From Vitellaria paradoxa (lineage: Eukaryota; Streptophyta; Magnoliopsida; Ericales; Sapotaceae): 64,000 nucleotides of DNA. Below the pieces are notes generated by a model. It saw only the letters and a list, made by a program, of their open reading frames with translations. It had not been told where the DNA came from and made no database searches. Made by a program: the position numbers and the translations under genes. Positions 1-11,662 of the stretch are shown here, piece by piece. Every line of letters begins with the position of its first letter. The first letter of the stretch is position 1. The stretch spans positions 4,810,342 through 4,874,341 of the forward strand of contig CM034234.1 of assembly GCA_019916065.1 (NCBI GenBank), read 5' to 3'.

Positions 1-397
1 TAGAAGGAGTGACATCATGTCGCGAGCGAGAACGCACCTTCTCTTGTTCATGGGTGTCCCCGTCATCTTCATCAGTGGGGTCCTCGTAAAGAGCATCGTA
101 ACTTTCGTCAGATTCTGAGTCAGATCGATCAGAATCAGCTGCATGGCTAGCAGTAGATTTTTCCTTCTCCTTACTTAATTCCAGCAGAATCTCCTCCAGT
201 TCTGCTTGCTTCTCACTGGCCTTAGCCATCAACTCCTCTCTCCGTTTCAGCGCCTCAGGGTCCTCCATTTTTCTTCTTCTGGCATGCTCCAGACCTGGAG
301 TCCGGATAACCAGCGCACTCCCTTTAGTTTTAGCAGGAGTGGAACCGTCCCCTGCCCGTGGAGATGATGGTGGAGTAGTGTTTCCTCCCGAAGTCAT
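1..397 (-). mobile_element. Gag N-terminus of a Ty3/gypsy-type LTR retrotransposon (runs off window)
   Basis: An open frame starts with ATG at 395-397 and runs leftward without a stop to the window edge, giving at least 132 residues. The product is hydrophilic: a Ser/Thr/Pro-rich start, then a Lys/Glu/Arg-rich, helix-prone stretch (about residues 38-80) followed by an acidic Asp/Glu/Ser tract. That composition is common in plant retroelement Gag N-termini. It lies just inside a primer-binding-site-like sequence and an LTR, which is the main support for the call. The rest of gag-pol is outside the window, so coding integrity cannot be judged. Confidence 0.65.
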
Positions 398-475
398 TAT
401 GTGGACAAGTACTAGAGACTTGACAAAGAAACAAGAAGAAAGCTGGTGAACAATAATACTGGGCTAAACAACGCA

Positions 476-493
476 GCCCCACGGTGGGCGCCA
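476..493 (-). other. Primer-binding-site-like sequence of the LTR retroelement
   Basis: On the minus strand this reads TGGCGCCCACCGTGGGGC, two bases after the LTR end. TGGCGCC-type sites are usual in plant Ty3/gypsy elements. It fixes the element's direction (right to left) and the LTR's inner border. I do not assign the priming tRNA. Confidence 0.65.
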
Positions 494-495
494 AA

Positions 496-1380
496 TGTTC
501 GGCAGCAAAAAATACCGTCGGAACTGCTGACCACGCCAACCGAAAATGCAATCGCCGACCTGCCGAACAAAGACAGAAAGAAAGGTTACGGCCGGAGTGG
601 AGATCTCTGGCCGGAAAAACCCTCCGATGCTTAAGTCAGCAAGTCGCTCAAAAGAATGAAACTTTCAGAAAAGAAGTGAGTAAAAGCTTAAGTTGGCAAT
701 AGTCAGCTTACCTCTGTTGTTCAGTGGAATGTTCTATTTATAATAACTTGAATAATAATTAAAGCATACCTGCGATTTGACATTACGCACACTTCCGTGT
801 TCCTTTTTTCCCTCCTTGCTTTAAATGCCCTTCCCGTTCATTTAATGCCTCAAACCTCTCATTTAATACACCATGCCTTTCATTTAATGCTTCTGGTGGC
901 TTAACACGGCATTACAACCAGACTTTCAGGGTCAGACTGTCCTCCTGTCACATCCGCCAACTACTCGTGACGAGATGAACTGACTCAGTTACTTTCTCAG
1001 AGATAAATACCCAGTTCAGTCTTAACTACGGTGCATTTATGGTCATGAGCCCTCTTTAAAGGCTGTAGGTCCCAGGTTCAACATTTACTAACCGCCAATG
1101 GATGGGCCGAACAAACAATCTATTGAGGCCCTCGGCTATAACCACGTAGCAACATACTATTCGTTGGTGCTAAGGTTCAGGGTATCTTTTGGAATATTAA
1201 CCCTAAGACATGCGTTCGTGTGTAACACTCACGTGGAACTCTCGTGCCATTAATCATCTGTTCGGTAGGACGCTACGTGTCACGATGCATCGTGCTTGGT
1301 GAATGACTACGTGGGTCACACAAATATGCTCGGCACTGGGTCACGTGGCACCCGGACTACACTTGTTCGGCACACGTACA
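496..1380 (-). mobile_element. 5' LTR of the left-edge retrotransposon (outer border uncertain)
   Basis: On the minus strand the inner end is ...CCGAACA directly before the PBS-like site. A TATA box (ATTATAAATA, plus positions about 734-743) would place transcription start near 700. The outer end is less clear. Position 1380 (minus strand begins TGTACGTG) is favoured because DUF247 homology in the neighbouring pseudogene stops about 25 bases away. An alternative CA end lies at 1113. The partner LTR is outside the window. Confidence 0.5.
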
Positions 1381-1388
1381 TCTAAGTA

Positions 1389-2291
1389 TTATTTTGCCCA
1401 ACATATAGGATAATAGTATCTGTGTAGAAGCTGGAGGAAGTGTTTATATTCATCTTTTTGGTAGCCCAGTTTATGTTCCCGTTTCTTGTGGTCGTCGTCA
1501 TGCTGAACAGAGATGATGTGTTGATTTTCCCCTTCTTTATTGTTGTCTTCCCCTGCAGCTAGCGGTGTTGGATTGCCTTTCTGTTCAGGGCTCAGCAAAT
1601 CACCAAAGCATTGAATGACCAATTCTCTGAGCGGTGGAACGCGAAATCGTTCATTTTGGATCTTTTCCAGTGTGTTGTCGAACAGATTGTTAAGAACAAA
1701 GAAAAGGAGCTGATTCTCAAGCAGAAGCAAGTCATGTAGAACGGCGTGACAGGTCAGACTGGAACCGAATACAGGGTCTCCTCTTCTGGTAGCCACTCCC
1801 AAGTCTCTATTGGCCCGGGCGTTGGTCACCGGCAGCGCAATATTATTCTTGACATGGTAAAACACGTAGAGGAATTCGAGTACGAAACAACCGTCGAGCA
1901 CCAACATCCTCTCGTTCAGCTTTTTTCTGACGTTGCTACCGTAGCATTTCTTGGCCTTCTCTAATGAATTTTTCGTTAGGTCTAAGCAATCATGTAGCGC
2001 AATTTCTTTGCGATCACCACTCCCCTTTCGATCTCCGTACACCGTCTTTGACAGTCGATGGAGGAAGGAATACAGTTAGTTCTTTTTGATGTCCTGCATA
2101 GGTTGCATATGCGATTCGTGGCTGTGAAGTGGCCTAATAGATACGAGGCGAGGAGTATAAGCACTTTCCCTCAGATTACGGATCGCACCCGGCACCCTGT
2201 ACATACTCATCGAATCCAAGCATTGTTTGATCTCAAGTGCACCCTTCTTTATATCGGCAAACAACTCCTCTGCAGGAATATTGGACGACAT
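1389..2291 (-). pseudogene. DUF247 (PF03140) pseudogene, nonsense mutation and C-terminal truncation
   Basis: The frame starts at ATG 2289-2291 and carries the DUF247 opening motif (YRVPGAIR...SAYTPRLVSI), the LDGCFVLEFL motif and the LHDLLLLENQL motif, all aligning with the three intact genes here. TAA at 2076-2078 interrupts it in frame. It aligns with a Tyr present in the other copies (IKSSYTNSL, IKLSYANSL), so a TAC/TAT to TAA change is the simple explanation. Downstream the same frame stays open to RYYYP and ends at 1389, about 25 bases before the proposed LTR end. The C-terminal 40 percent, including the IPTLxIDD block and membrane segment, is absent. A TATA-like sequence lies at 2371-2380. 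The LTR element probably split the gene, with any 3' remainder left of the window. Confidence 0.85.
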
Positions 2292-2370
2292 TGCTATTGC
2301 TAGTTGCTGTTGCTAGCTAGTGCTTGCTTGCTTTAACTGGTGAATATTGTGGCCAGGCATGCAATATCAT

Positions 2371-2380
2371 CTTTATATAT
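2371..2380 (-). promoter_or_regulatory. TATA-like box of the DUF247 pseudogene
   Basis: Minus strand ATATATAAAG, about 80 bases upstream of the ATG at 2291. Its survival suggests the copy was once expressed. Confidence 0.4.
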
Positions 2381-2419
2381 GATAGCACTCCTCCAAACTG
2401 GTATGATTGAACAAACAAT

Positions 2420-3058
2420 GGGCCTAAAGCTCAATAATATCCACGGGTCACTTTAATTCACCCAAAATAATAATAATGAAATTAAACTTTGCCATTTACT
2501 CGTAGCCCATCGCATGATTGACAACACATAAAATAATTCATATCCAAAGATGGCTTAGTTGAATTATTATTGAAGTGTCAAATAAATTGACAACTATCTT
2601 TACTAAACTGTCCGATCAATGTTAGGTGTGGAAACTAATGAATTGAATTGCATCACGACATTTGTCTTCTTATTGAAAAACTTAAAAATGATTACTGGTC
2701 GAGTAGAGTGTGACTGAATATCTCTTGGACAATCAAATTAGTATTGATTGGAGTAATTGAGAGTTTAAGAAAGCAGAAGAATTAGAGTATTAGTAAAATA
2801 ATAGTGTCTAACATCTCTCTATATATGTTATTTTGTATTTATAGATGTGAATTGAGACTTGCATTTGTCACCCCGAGTGATCGGATCACGTTCGGAGATG
2901 AACAATGATGCTAAAATGTGGACAAAGGTATGGAGGGTAAGACAACTCCCTCCTCCCCTACTTTTGGCATTGCAAACATGTTGAACGAGTGGATGTATGA
3001 ATGTCCACCACATATCCCTAACTCGAATGAATGCCATGTGTCTAAGAGTTCCTCTCAA

Positions 3059-3089
<31 letters not shown>

Positions 3090-5008
3090 TACACAACCAA
3101 CAAATCATAATATGATGTGATTTATAAATTATCAAAATATAAAAATAACAACAATAAACACCTATTATGTTTTAAAATTTGCCAATGTAAAACTTTTTTA
3201 TGTTGACAATATGTCAAAATAAAATTATTCGAATAAATTTATTCAATTAAAACTTTTTATCAAAATTTCTTATAAAAATAAGCGACGAGCTGAGAAAAAA
3301 TTATTGGTAAGTTGTGTGATGGCATTGTAGCAATTTTTCAAACAAATGGCGTACGCAAGAATTTGGGTTAGCATAAGCTAAATCACGTGTAAAATTTTAA
3401 ATTCTAAATAAATATATAAAATACGATAAAATACAAAATACTATACATTGATATCAAATATATTGTCACTTTTCTACTCTGTTACAATAATTTGCTCTAA
3501 TCAAAAGTTATCAAAATTTTTACCAAACATACAAAAGTTGCTAAAAATTACAAAAAATTGCTAAAAGTTGTCAAAAGTTACTAAAATTACTAGAAGTTAT
3601 CAAAAATTTTACAAAACACCCAAAAATCATAAAAGGAATGCTAAAAATTTTTTAGTAAAGAAATACTAAAAGTTACTAAAAGATCTACCTCCAAATGCAT
3701 CCAACATTTTTTTATAAATATTTATAATTTTTTATATCAAATAATTTTTTTTAAATTCCAGCGTAAGCCTTTACCTACACTAACTCCGCCACTATTTCAA
3801 ACACAATAATTTTTCTCTCATCCTCGTGATCCTAATCAAGATAATGCTACGTGAAAATTAATTGAAAATGCTGCTCACCTAATCATTTGAAAAGCATACC
3901 ACATGGAGCAATGTTCAATCACCACGTGGAAGCCAACCTAACAAAGGTTGCGTTGGCAGCGTAAAAAATATTAAAAAAATTATGAAAATCTTTAAAAATA
4001 TTAAAAAATTCCTGATTATTTGTCCGTAATTTTTTAGTACATATTTTAACCACTATAATTTTACAGGTGTTACTAAGTAGTGGATTTAAAATGAACTAAT
4101 TTTCAAATCAAGAATTTGACCATTATTATTTTGAACTTATGAATTTGAGAGCTAGAGCACGTTTTGTCACTCTTAAGTAAAAGATTGTATGGTTATTTTT
4201 ATCTATACAATTACATGTAGAAAGACTTACTGACCTAATCTACACCAGTCTACATACTATCAATACAATTGGTCGTTTTATTTTTGTTTCATTTTATAAT
4301 GGATATATTTTTCAATTTAAATTTGGCATTTTTTTTTTTTTTTTGCCAATATCATTTTTTCTTCAAAAAAAGCACAGAAAATATTTTATATTGTATTTTA
4401 CTAAAAGTAAATATTTTATAAAGATAAGGTTAATTATTGTAAACAAACTACATTACCAAACATTTTTTATGTGTTTATTATTTTTAAAGTATTAGTTTTA
4501 ATTTAAATAGAATAAATCACTGTAATAAAATATTATTTATAAAAATTAATTGAATAAATATTTGAATATGATCAATCATTTTAATAGAATGTAATAAAAA
4601 TTAGCAAAGTATTTTGTGTATGGCCTAAAATTGAGAAAATGTTTATAAAAGGGGGAAAATGAGGGTAAAAATATATATATATTTTTTATTTACATTTTGT
4701 GCTTAAATTTGTAAGCAAGTTTTACAACGTAACAAAAATAAAATAAAATAAAAAATAGGTTGTTTCCAATTTTTGAATATTTGTACATATGAAAAAAAAA
4801 AATAATAAACAAAAACCTTACCACGCCGATATTTCGATCTTAAATTTTGTAGGGAACATATCATTAGTTGAGTGATTTCATCCATTTCTTGCCAGTCTTC
4901 TCTTTAAACATTGATCATTACAGGAATGTTTCTCGGGGTTAGTGGTAATAAGTAAAATTACTCATTGGATAGTCTTAGCATTGTTGCGCGGTTTTGTAAT
5001 TTTTTAAT
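2420..5008. other. AT-rich intergenic sequence, no gene seen
   Basis: No convincing coding region. It contains ATT/TA microsatellite at about 3060-3090, a run of near-repeats of the type GTTGCTAAAAATTAC at 3530-3700, and at about 3880-3960 a fragment (GGAGCAATGTTCAATCACCACG) resembling modules near 9800 and 29040. Confidence 0.5.
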
Positions 5009-5011
5009 TTA

Positions 5012-5366
5012 GAGCTCGTTTGGAGTAAAAAAAATCCTCAAAAAATTCTATAAATCTCTAACAACTTCTTTACTTTTAATTTTCCCATCATCACTAATTT
5101 CAAAAAATTTCAATATTTCGCTAAAAAAATCTGAAAATAGGTTAACCGAATGTGTAAATTTTTTATACAATCACATTTTTCGTGTCGAAAGCTTTCAAAT
5201 GAGTACTATTGTCGCTATTTTTTTAAAATTTTTTTGAATCCGTGGGAACAGATTTCGCAAACCGTTCCCATAGTTTGCGATTTTTCAGAAAAAAACGGCG
5301 TTAAAATTAACCCCAAATCACATTTTATCTCAATTTATCTTATTTTTTCTTACTCCAAACGAACCC
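5012..5366. mobile_element. MITE, PIF/Harbinger (Tourist)-like, family 1
   Basis: Terminal inverted repeats GAGCTCGTTTGGAGTAA and TTACTCCAAACGAACCC bound a 355-bp element, with TTA at 5009-5011 and 5367-5369 as a 3-bp target duplication. The interior (TTTCAAAAAATTTCAATATTT..., AACCGTTC...) recurs at 24.9, 27.4 and, inverted, 8.3 kb. A TTA/TAA duplication is typical of PIF/Harbinger elements. No transposase is present. Confidence 0.7.
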
Positions 5367-5369
5367 TTA

Positions 5370-7780
5370 ATGGTACATTAAAAATAAATGTATTTAATAT
5401 GTATACATAATAGATTATTATAAATAAAAATTTAATTGACAACTATGAACAAAATAAAAATAATTACAATAAAAAAAAGAGTATTCATAGTAAAAAGGAA
5501 TATAATAAACACTCATAATAAACTATCAAAAATTAACCATATCTAAAAATTGATGAAATGTATCCATTTAATTTAAACAACTATAATAAAAAAAAAAAAA
5601 GAAGTATTCTTAGTAAAAAGAAAAATGATAAATATTTATAATAAAGCATCAAAATTTAACTATATCATAAAAATTGATGAAATGTATCAATTATATTTAA
5701 ACAACTATCAAACATTTATAAGAAAACTTACAAAATTAAAAAATAAAAAATAAAAAAAATAAAAAAAAAGTTACCACTACAGGTGACAGGTTGTCAACAG
5801 GAAGAGGAAGATTTAACCAAATAATAATAATAATAATAATAAACTAAATATGTGTCAATAAGAAAAGTTTACAAATCTTTCCGTAGGTACAAAACATTTT
5901 ACAACATCTAATGTTAAAAAATAAAAAAACTAACCTGCTGTATCAACTACTTCATTTACAAAATAACCAAAATGCCTCTAATGAATAGTGTCTACAATAG
6001 TATTTGATTAAATATATTTAATTGAACATTCTAGACCTTCAAAATTTTCAAAGTACGGTGATAAAATAAAAGTTGAATTTTAATTCAGCTCATAAGCTCG
6101 TAATAAATGATAATTAGATAAAAGATAAATATGTATAATATATTATACACTAAATTTTATTTATTTTGAAATAAACCAAGGCTAGGCCTCTTAGCCCATT
6201 ATTACATGGGTAAAAAGTTACGAGCGTATGTTTTATGCCCTTTTACACGTATTTAATATTGTAGAATAATTACGAATCACATATCATTAATTTATCCCTA
6301 AAACAAGATTAATCCTTACTCTAAGGGCTAGGCAAATAGGGTGTAATAAAATAAATTTATGTTTCTTTTACCTCTATGTTATATTGCTATACTCCTATGA
6401 AAAAAAAAAATTATAATTGATATTATTGGGTTCCCGCATTTGTTATGAAAGGAGTTAGTAATCAGTATATACGTGTGAAAGACCACCAATCTATTTAATA
6501 ACCAGCAATTTAATTTATATGAAATATATTTTATTGATTATTTGGGTAAATAATATAATTAGGATAATTACAAAAATCTCTCCTAAACATTAGACTAATT
6601 ATAAAAACTTCTATCAACTATTTGAACTTAATAAGAGCATTTGTATCATGTTATTGTAGTACTCTAACGGCGTTGGAGAAAAAACTAACGAATGGGTCTA
6701 ATTGTGACAACTATTAAGGAATACAGGAGATAAGTGCAACGTTTAAAATAGTTGATCAAAGTTCCTGTAATTTGCTAAATGTTCAGATGGTCTAAATATA
6801 ATGTACATTTTGTTATTTAAACTTAAAAAACATAGAATTGAATTGTTTGAACCAATGTGGCTCATAATGACTATAACTTATTTATTTATTTTATTTTTAG
6901 ATGACAAATTTTATTATTATTATAATTAACTAAGCAGTTAGACTTTCAATTTATGAAACTTATTGTAACTTTTTTAAATTTGTACAGTAAACTAGAACGG
7001 TTTTTTATAATATCTCTTTTACAAACTAAGATCTAATGGTTAAAAATTAATTTTTCTTTCATTTAATAACTGAGATCATTTTTATATTTTTTACCTTTCC
7101 ACTCAATTCTTATTTTAATGGACCCTAATATGATTTATCTCACAAAACAGTTTAAGTATTTTAAATTTTACCATATTTTAAGAGTAAAAATCATATTCAA
7201 ATCAAAACTATTAATTTAAATTATGTCCAATTATTATTTTTAGAAAATTGAACATTCCAAATTAAACCATCGAGTATTAGGGGTTGTAGTAAACAAATTC
7301 ATTACAAGAGCAACAGCAGACAAATCAATGACTTTGATTTGATTGTATTGATTTAAGGATTCTAATTTAATTTAGTTAAAATTAATTTTAGAATAAAAAG
7401 AAAGATTAAAAAAATCTGATTGGATTACAATTAATGTAAAATGTGACAAATCTTTTCTCATTGAAATACAATTAAATTTAAGCCATTGATAAGCCTTAGA
7501 ACCCTACAATTTGTATTTTTTCTTTTATAATACTTATCAAAAATTAATTGGAGAGAGAGAAATATCAAAACACATGTAATAACTGTTAGAGTTTAAAATT
7601 TTTAGAAAAAAAAAATAGAATCCACAGTAATTTTTTCAATTTAAACTTTACGTCTAAAGTTTTTTAATAAATTTTTTGTCTAAAATTTTAATTATATAAG
7701 AAAATTAATACTAATTTTATTTAAAATATTGTAACTATGTGTTATTGCTAGTAATATAATATAATATGATACGATATGAT
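5370..7780. other. AT-rich intergenic sequence, no gene seen
   Basis: Very AT-rich DNA with an imperfect duplication: AAAAAGAGTATTCATAGTAAAAAGGA... at 5475 resembles 5595, each followed by a similar stretch ending ATTGATGAAATGTATC. No coding or RNA gene signal found. Confidence 0.45.
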
Positions 7781-8295
7781 ATTATATGATGACATACCCC
7801 GATGAAACAATCCTCTGAGTCGTCTAGCACAGCCGATGGAGCAGTATATCGGTCACCGGATGAAAGCTAATCCCTTTTGTTTTTTTTTTTGGTGGAACCT
7901 ACCGGGTGAAAGCTAATCGAAAGTTGCGTTTCTACCAATCTTGGAGAGAGCAGCGGTCCTTTCCAGTTAAATATATATATATATCCAAATGATATTTTCT
8001 GTATAAAAAAATAAAAAAAATAAAATTATATACTAAGCTCGGTTTGAAGCTCCTAAAAATTTGGAAAATCATTTAAAAATATTTAAAAATTATTCATTTT
8101 CTATCATATTACACGAATTACAAACTTATAACTTTTATTAAATTTTATTTTTTTTTTTCACTTTAAAAACCCTCTGTATATGAGAATAATTGAGCCAAGT
8201 TTACCTGGAGCTAGCATTTTTTAAATGACGTTGGAGCGATTTAGAAATTGTACTTTGTTTTGCCTTAGTTTAAAAATTATGATGTAAAATTATGT

Positions 8296-8850
8296 GTGCA
8301 TTTGGAGTGATTAAAAAAATAGAGATAAAATGTGATTTGGGGTAAAGAATGGTGTGTAGTATTTTTTTTAAACCGTATTTTTTGGGGATGAACAGTGACA
8401 AAACCATTAGAACAGTTTCCTAAATTCGTTCTAACGGATTCAAACAATCACTACTCAATATTCTGCATAATAATTCTACTTTATCTCTTGACAGTGACAA
8501 ATTATTAGAATGATTTTTCAAATCCGTTCTAATGGATTCCAAAAATCTTACACAGCACCAAAACCATTAGAATAGTTTTTCAAATCCATTCTAATTGATT
8601 CAAAAAAAATCTTATAAAATAGCGATAATAGTACTCGTTTGAAAGTTTTTGAGTCGAAGAATACAATTGTCAAAAAAATTTACGTACTCGATTAATCTCT
8701 TTTTGAATTTTTTTTTAGCAAAATATTAAAATTTTTTAAAGTTAATAAAGACAGGAAAATATAAATATGTAATAGAGAGTTTTAGTAATTAATAGAAGTT
8801 ATTGAAGATTTATATTATTTTTTTTTTTTGTTGACACTCCAAACAATACC
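8296..8850. mobile_element. MITE, family 1, inverted orientation
   Basis: Inverted ends GCATTTGGAGTG (about 8299) and CACTCCAAACAA (about 8835). The interior repeats the AACCATTAGAACAG / CGTTCTAACGGATTC segment three times, with the characteristic AAAATTTTTTAAAGTTAATAAAG side at the right. It is longer than the 355-bp copy because of the internal repeats. Confidence 0.5.
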
Positions 8851-8869
8851 ATATATACTGATAGAAATT

Positions 8870-9510
8870 ATTTGGTAGAAACTCAAATTGCACCGAACAC
8901 ATACATATAGTTTTATCATAAGAGCAATCTAGAATTTTTTTCCTTATATTGCTTTAGCCCAAAAAACGTGACGTAAAATTATATACAAACGGTATAGAAT
9001 TATTAATAGAAATTCTGTAGACAGTTATTGATAAAAATTGAAATTACACCACACACGTACATGTATTTTTATCATAACATTGAAGCGGTCTAGAACTTGT
9101 CCCGTGTGTTGCTTGAGTCCCAAAAACCTGATGTAAAATCATATATTAACTGTAAAGAATTGTTGATAGAAATCCAAATTGCCCCAAATGCATGCATATA
9201 TTTTTATTATAATTTTGGAGCGATCTAGAACTTGTCACTTGTAAAATTATATACTATTTGTAGTGAATTATATTGATAGAAACCCTTGTAAAATTTTATA
9301 CCATTTGTAATGAATTGTTGATAGAAACCAGAATTGCACCAAACACATGCATATATTTTTATCATAATGTTGGAGCGATTTACAACTTCTCCCTTGTTTT
9401 ACTTCAGTCCCCAAAAAGTAGTGTAAAATCATATATTAACTGTAAAGAATTATTGATAGAAACCTAAATGGCACCTTACACATGCATATATATATATATA
9501 TATATATATT
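8870..9510. repeat. Degenerate tandem repeat, about 5 copies of 130-160 bp
   Basis: The motif CACC(G/A)AACACATGCATATATTTTTATCATAA, then GGAGCGATCTAGAACTT, then GTGTAAAATCATATATTAACTG recurs near 8892, 9049, 9182, 9340 and 9472. Spacings alternate at roughly 157 and 133 bases, suggesting a two-subunit higher-order unit. Confidence 0.65.
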
Positions 9511-9539
9511 ACCATAATGAAGTTTCTATTTAATAATTA

Positions 9540-11650
9540 CATAAAGATAGAAAACAAAAACCTAACGTGTCTCTTTTTACATTTGTTATCTTTTTTTTAA
9601 CCAATCAAATAAGGACATTTATATGCTAGGTAATATATTTTATTTTTCCCGTCATTTTCTTGGTAGCAATTACATAGAGTATGGTTATTGATTACATCTT
9701 TCAAATATTGTTCTAGATGAGAGATCTGAGGTAACCTTATAAGGAAAAATTATAAACTACCAAAATATATATATATAACACTATCATTTGAGTGGTCTAC
9801 TAGGTGATGGAGCAATGTTTGATCACCACGTTAAAGTTACTTTTTCTACTAATTCTGAGGAGATAACCTCCCCTTTCCAATTAAAAAAACAATCCAAATG
9901 TTATTATCTGTAAATAAAATTATAAACTATGTAAGAAATTAATTGATCCCACACCGTAGCATTCAGAGTTATAGCACATTGAGATAGATATCAGTGTTTA
10001 AATTGATTAAGCGTAATGCAAATTTATTCTTTTATTTTATTTGACGCAATTAGCAAAGTGACGATTGAAATCATTGTTGTCTATTAAAAGAAAAAAATAA
10101 AAACGAAAACCTACCTCTCTTGAGAAGTCGATTCATTCTTTTAATCCTTTAGATATATTGAAAATGAAGAAAAATATTCTGCTACCGCTGCTGCAGGTTG
10201 AATGGACAGTGAATGGAAAACTTTTAATTGGGTGAATTTTCACATAAATTGTATTTAGATTAATGATTTTCTTTTTTAAATAAAAAGGAAATAGACGAAG
10301 ATTCGCAACCACTTCTCAAATTTGCCTTGTGAAGGAAATAATTTTGAAACAATTAAATAAAAAAATTAATTTATTAGTAGATGCCTTTATTTTTATATGT
10401 TTTTAATCTACTTAAATAAAATCACGTACTTAAAATTTGTATTTTTTTTCCTCCATTTTTCTCACCATTTTATTTTCCCTCAGCAAATTCTTAATTCTTA
10501 CTCTAAAACACACCCACAAAATTATCCACAAACGGAAAAAGAAAATTCTCACTCAATTTCCTAGGCATAAAACAATGTTGAAACATGCATTTTTTTTTTA
10601 ATTTACGTAAGATATTGTAAATGGCAAGTAATAAATGTAATACTGGTGAAGATGTGGACGCAGCTTTCTTTACCTACTTTGGGCTTTGGCATGTAATGTT
10701 TTTCACTACTAAAAGCCCATTCCATCCAAATTAACAAGACTTTGGGCTTCTAAAATCTTAGCTTTCAGGTACGTTCTTTCAAAAAACGAGTCCTAGTATG
10801 ATGGTGAGATGAAACTGAATTAATTTAACATCCACCCAAACAACAAATGCTCTGACTGTATAACTAGTTGTTTGAATTTCACAAGGCGACATTTAGAAAT
10901 ACTCCAGAGTACTACTGATTATCTGATCAATATATGCCAACTATATAATTAACATTGTTGCGATCAGTAATACAATTTTGCTACTTTCCTTTTTCTTGTG
11001 CTTTTGTGAAACATATTAAATCATATGCCGTTAAAACAAGGCTCTTTTCAATTTATATCATTATAATGAGAAATTTTCAAAAGATATTTGATAAATTGGT
11101 GCAATTTTTTTCGCACTTTATATTATACTTTATTTTTCTTTTTAATTCAAGTCTGCCTAAAGCAGTTACAGGTTTATTCGATTGTTAACTTTAAAACTCT
11201 AAAGATTAGTTAAAATATCACAAGATAGTTGGATAACTTGAATTATAATAAGCAAAAATTAAAATCCCCCTCTAAAATATATTTGTAGTTGCTCGCTTAT
11301 TTTTTATTTGATAATTGTGGGTGAGCACCTATAAACTTTCAAATGGGTTGCTTAAATTTTTAAATATATATATATATATAATCAGCAAGTGCATGATGGT
11401 TAGGAAAACAAACACAACGCGTGCATTTGCAATACTGGATCACAATATGCGTGTTTTCAAAGAGCTGATATTAACGTATCCAAGTACAAAGACAAATAGG
11501 CTTGATAATATAATAGCTGCAAATACATAATCTGGAAACTTGCCCGGAGGACATTTTTTATTGGTACAAACTCTTGTTCAAACTAGCAAGCAAAACATGG
11601 ATGACTCAAACTGACAACAGGAACGGTAATCCAACGACATATTCATCATA
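9540..11650. other. Intergenic sequence downstream of the DUF247 gene at 11663, no gene seen
   Basis: No supportable coding region. At about 9780-9910 there is a module (ATCATTTGAGTGGTCTA...GGAGCAATGTTTGATCACCACG) related to sequences near 3880, 7830 and 29010. It is therefore one of the flank modules repeated across this locus. Confidence 0.45.
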
Positions 11651-11662
11651 TAAATGGCCAAT

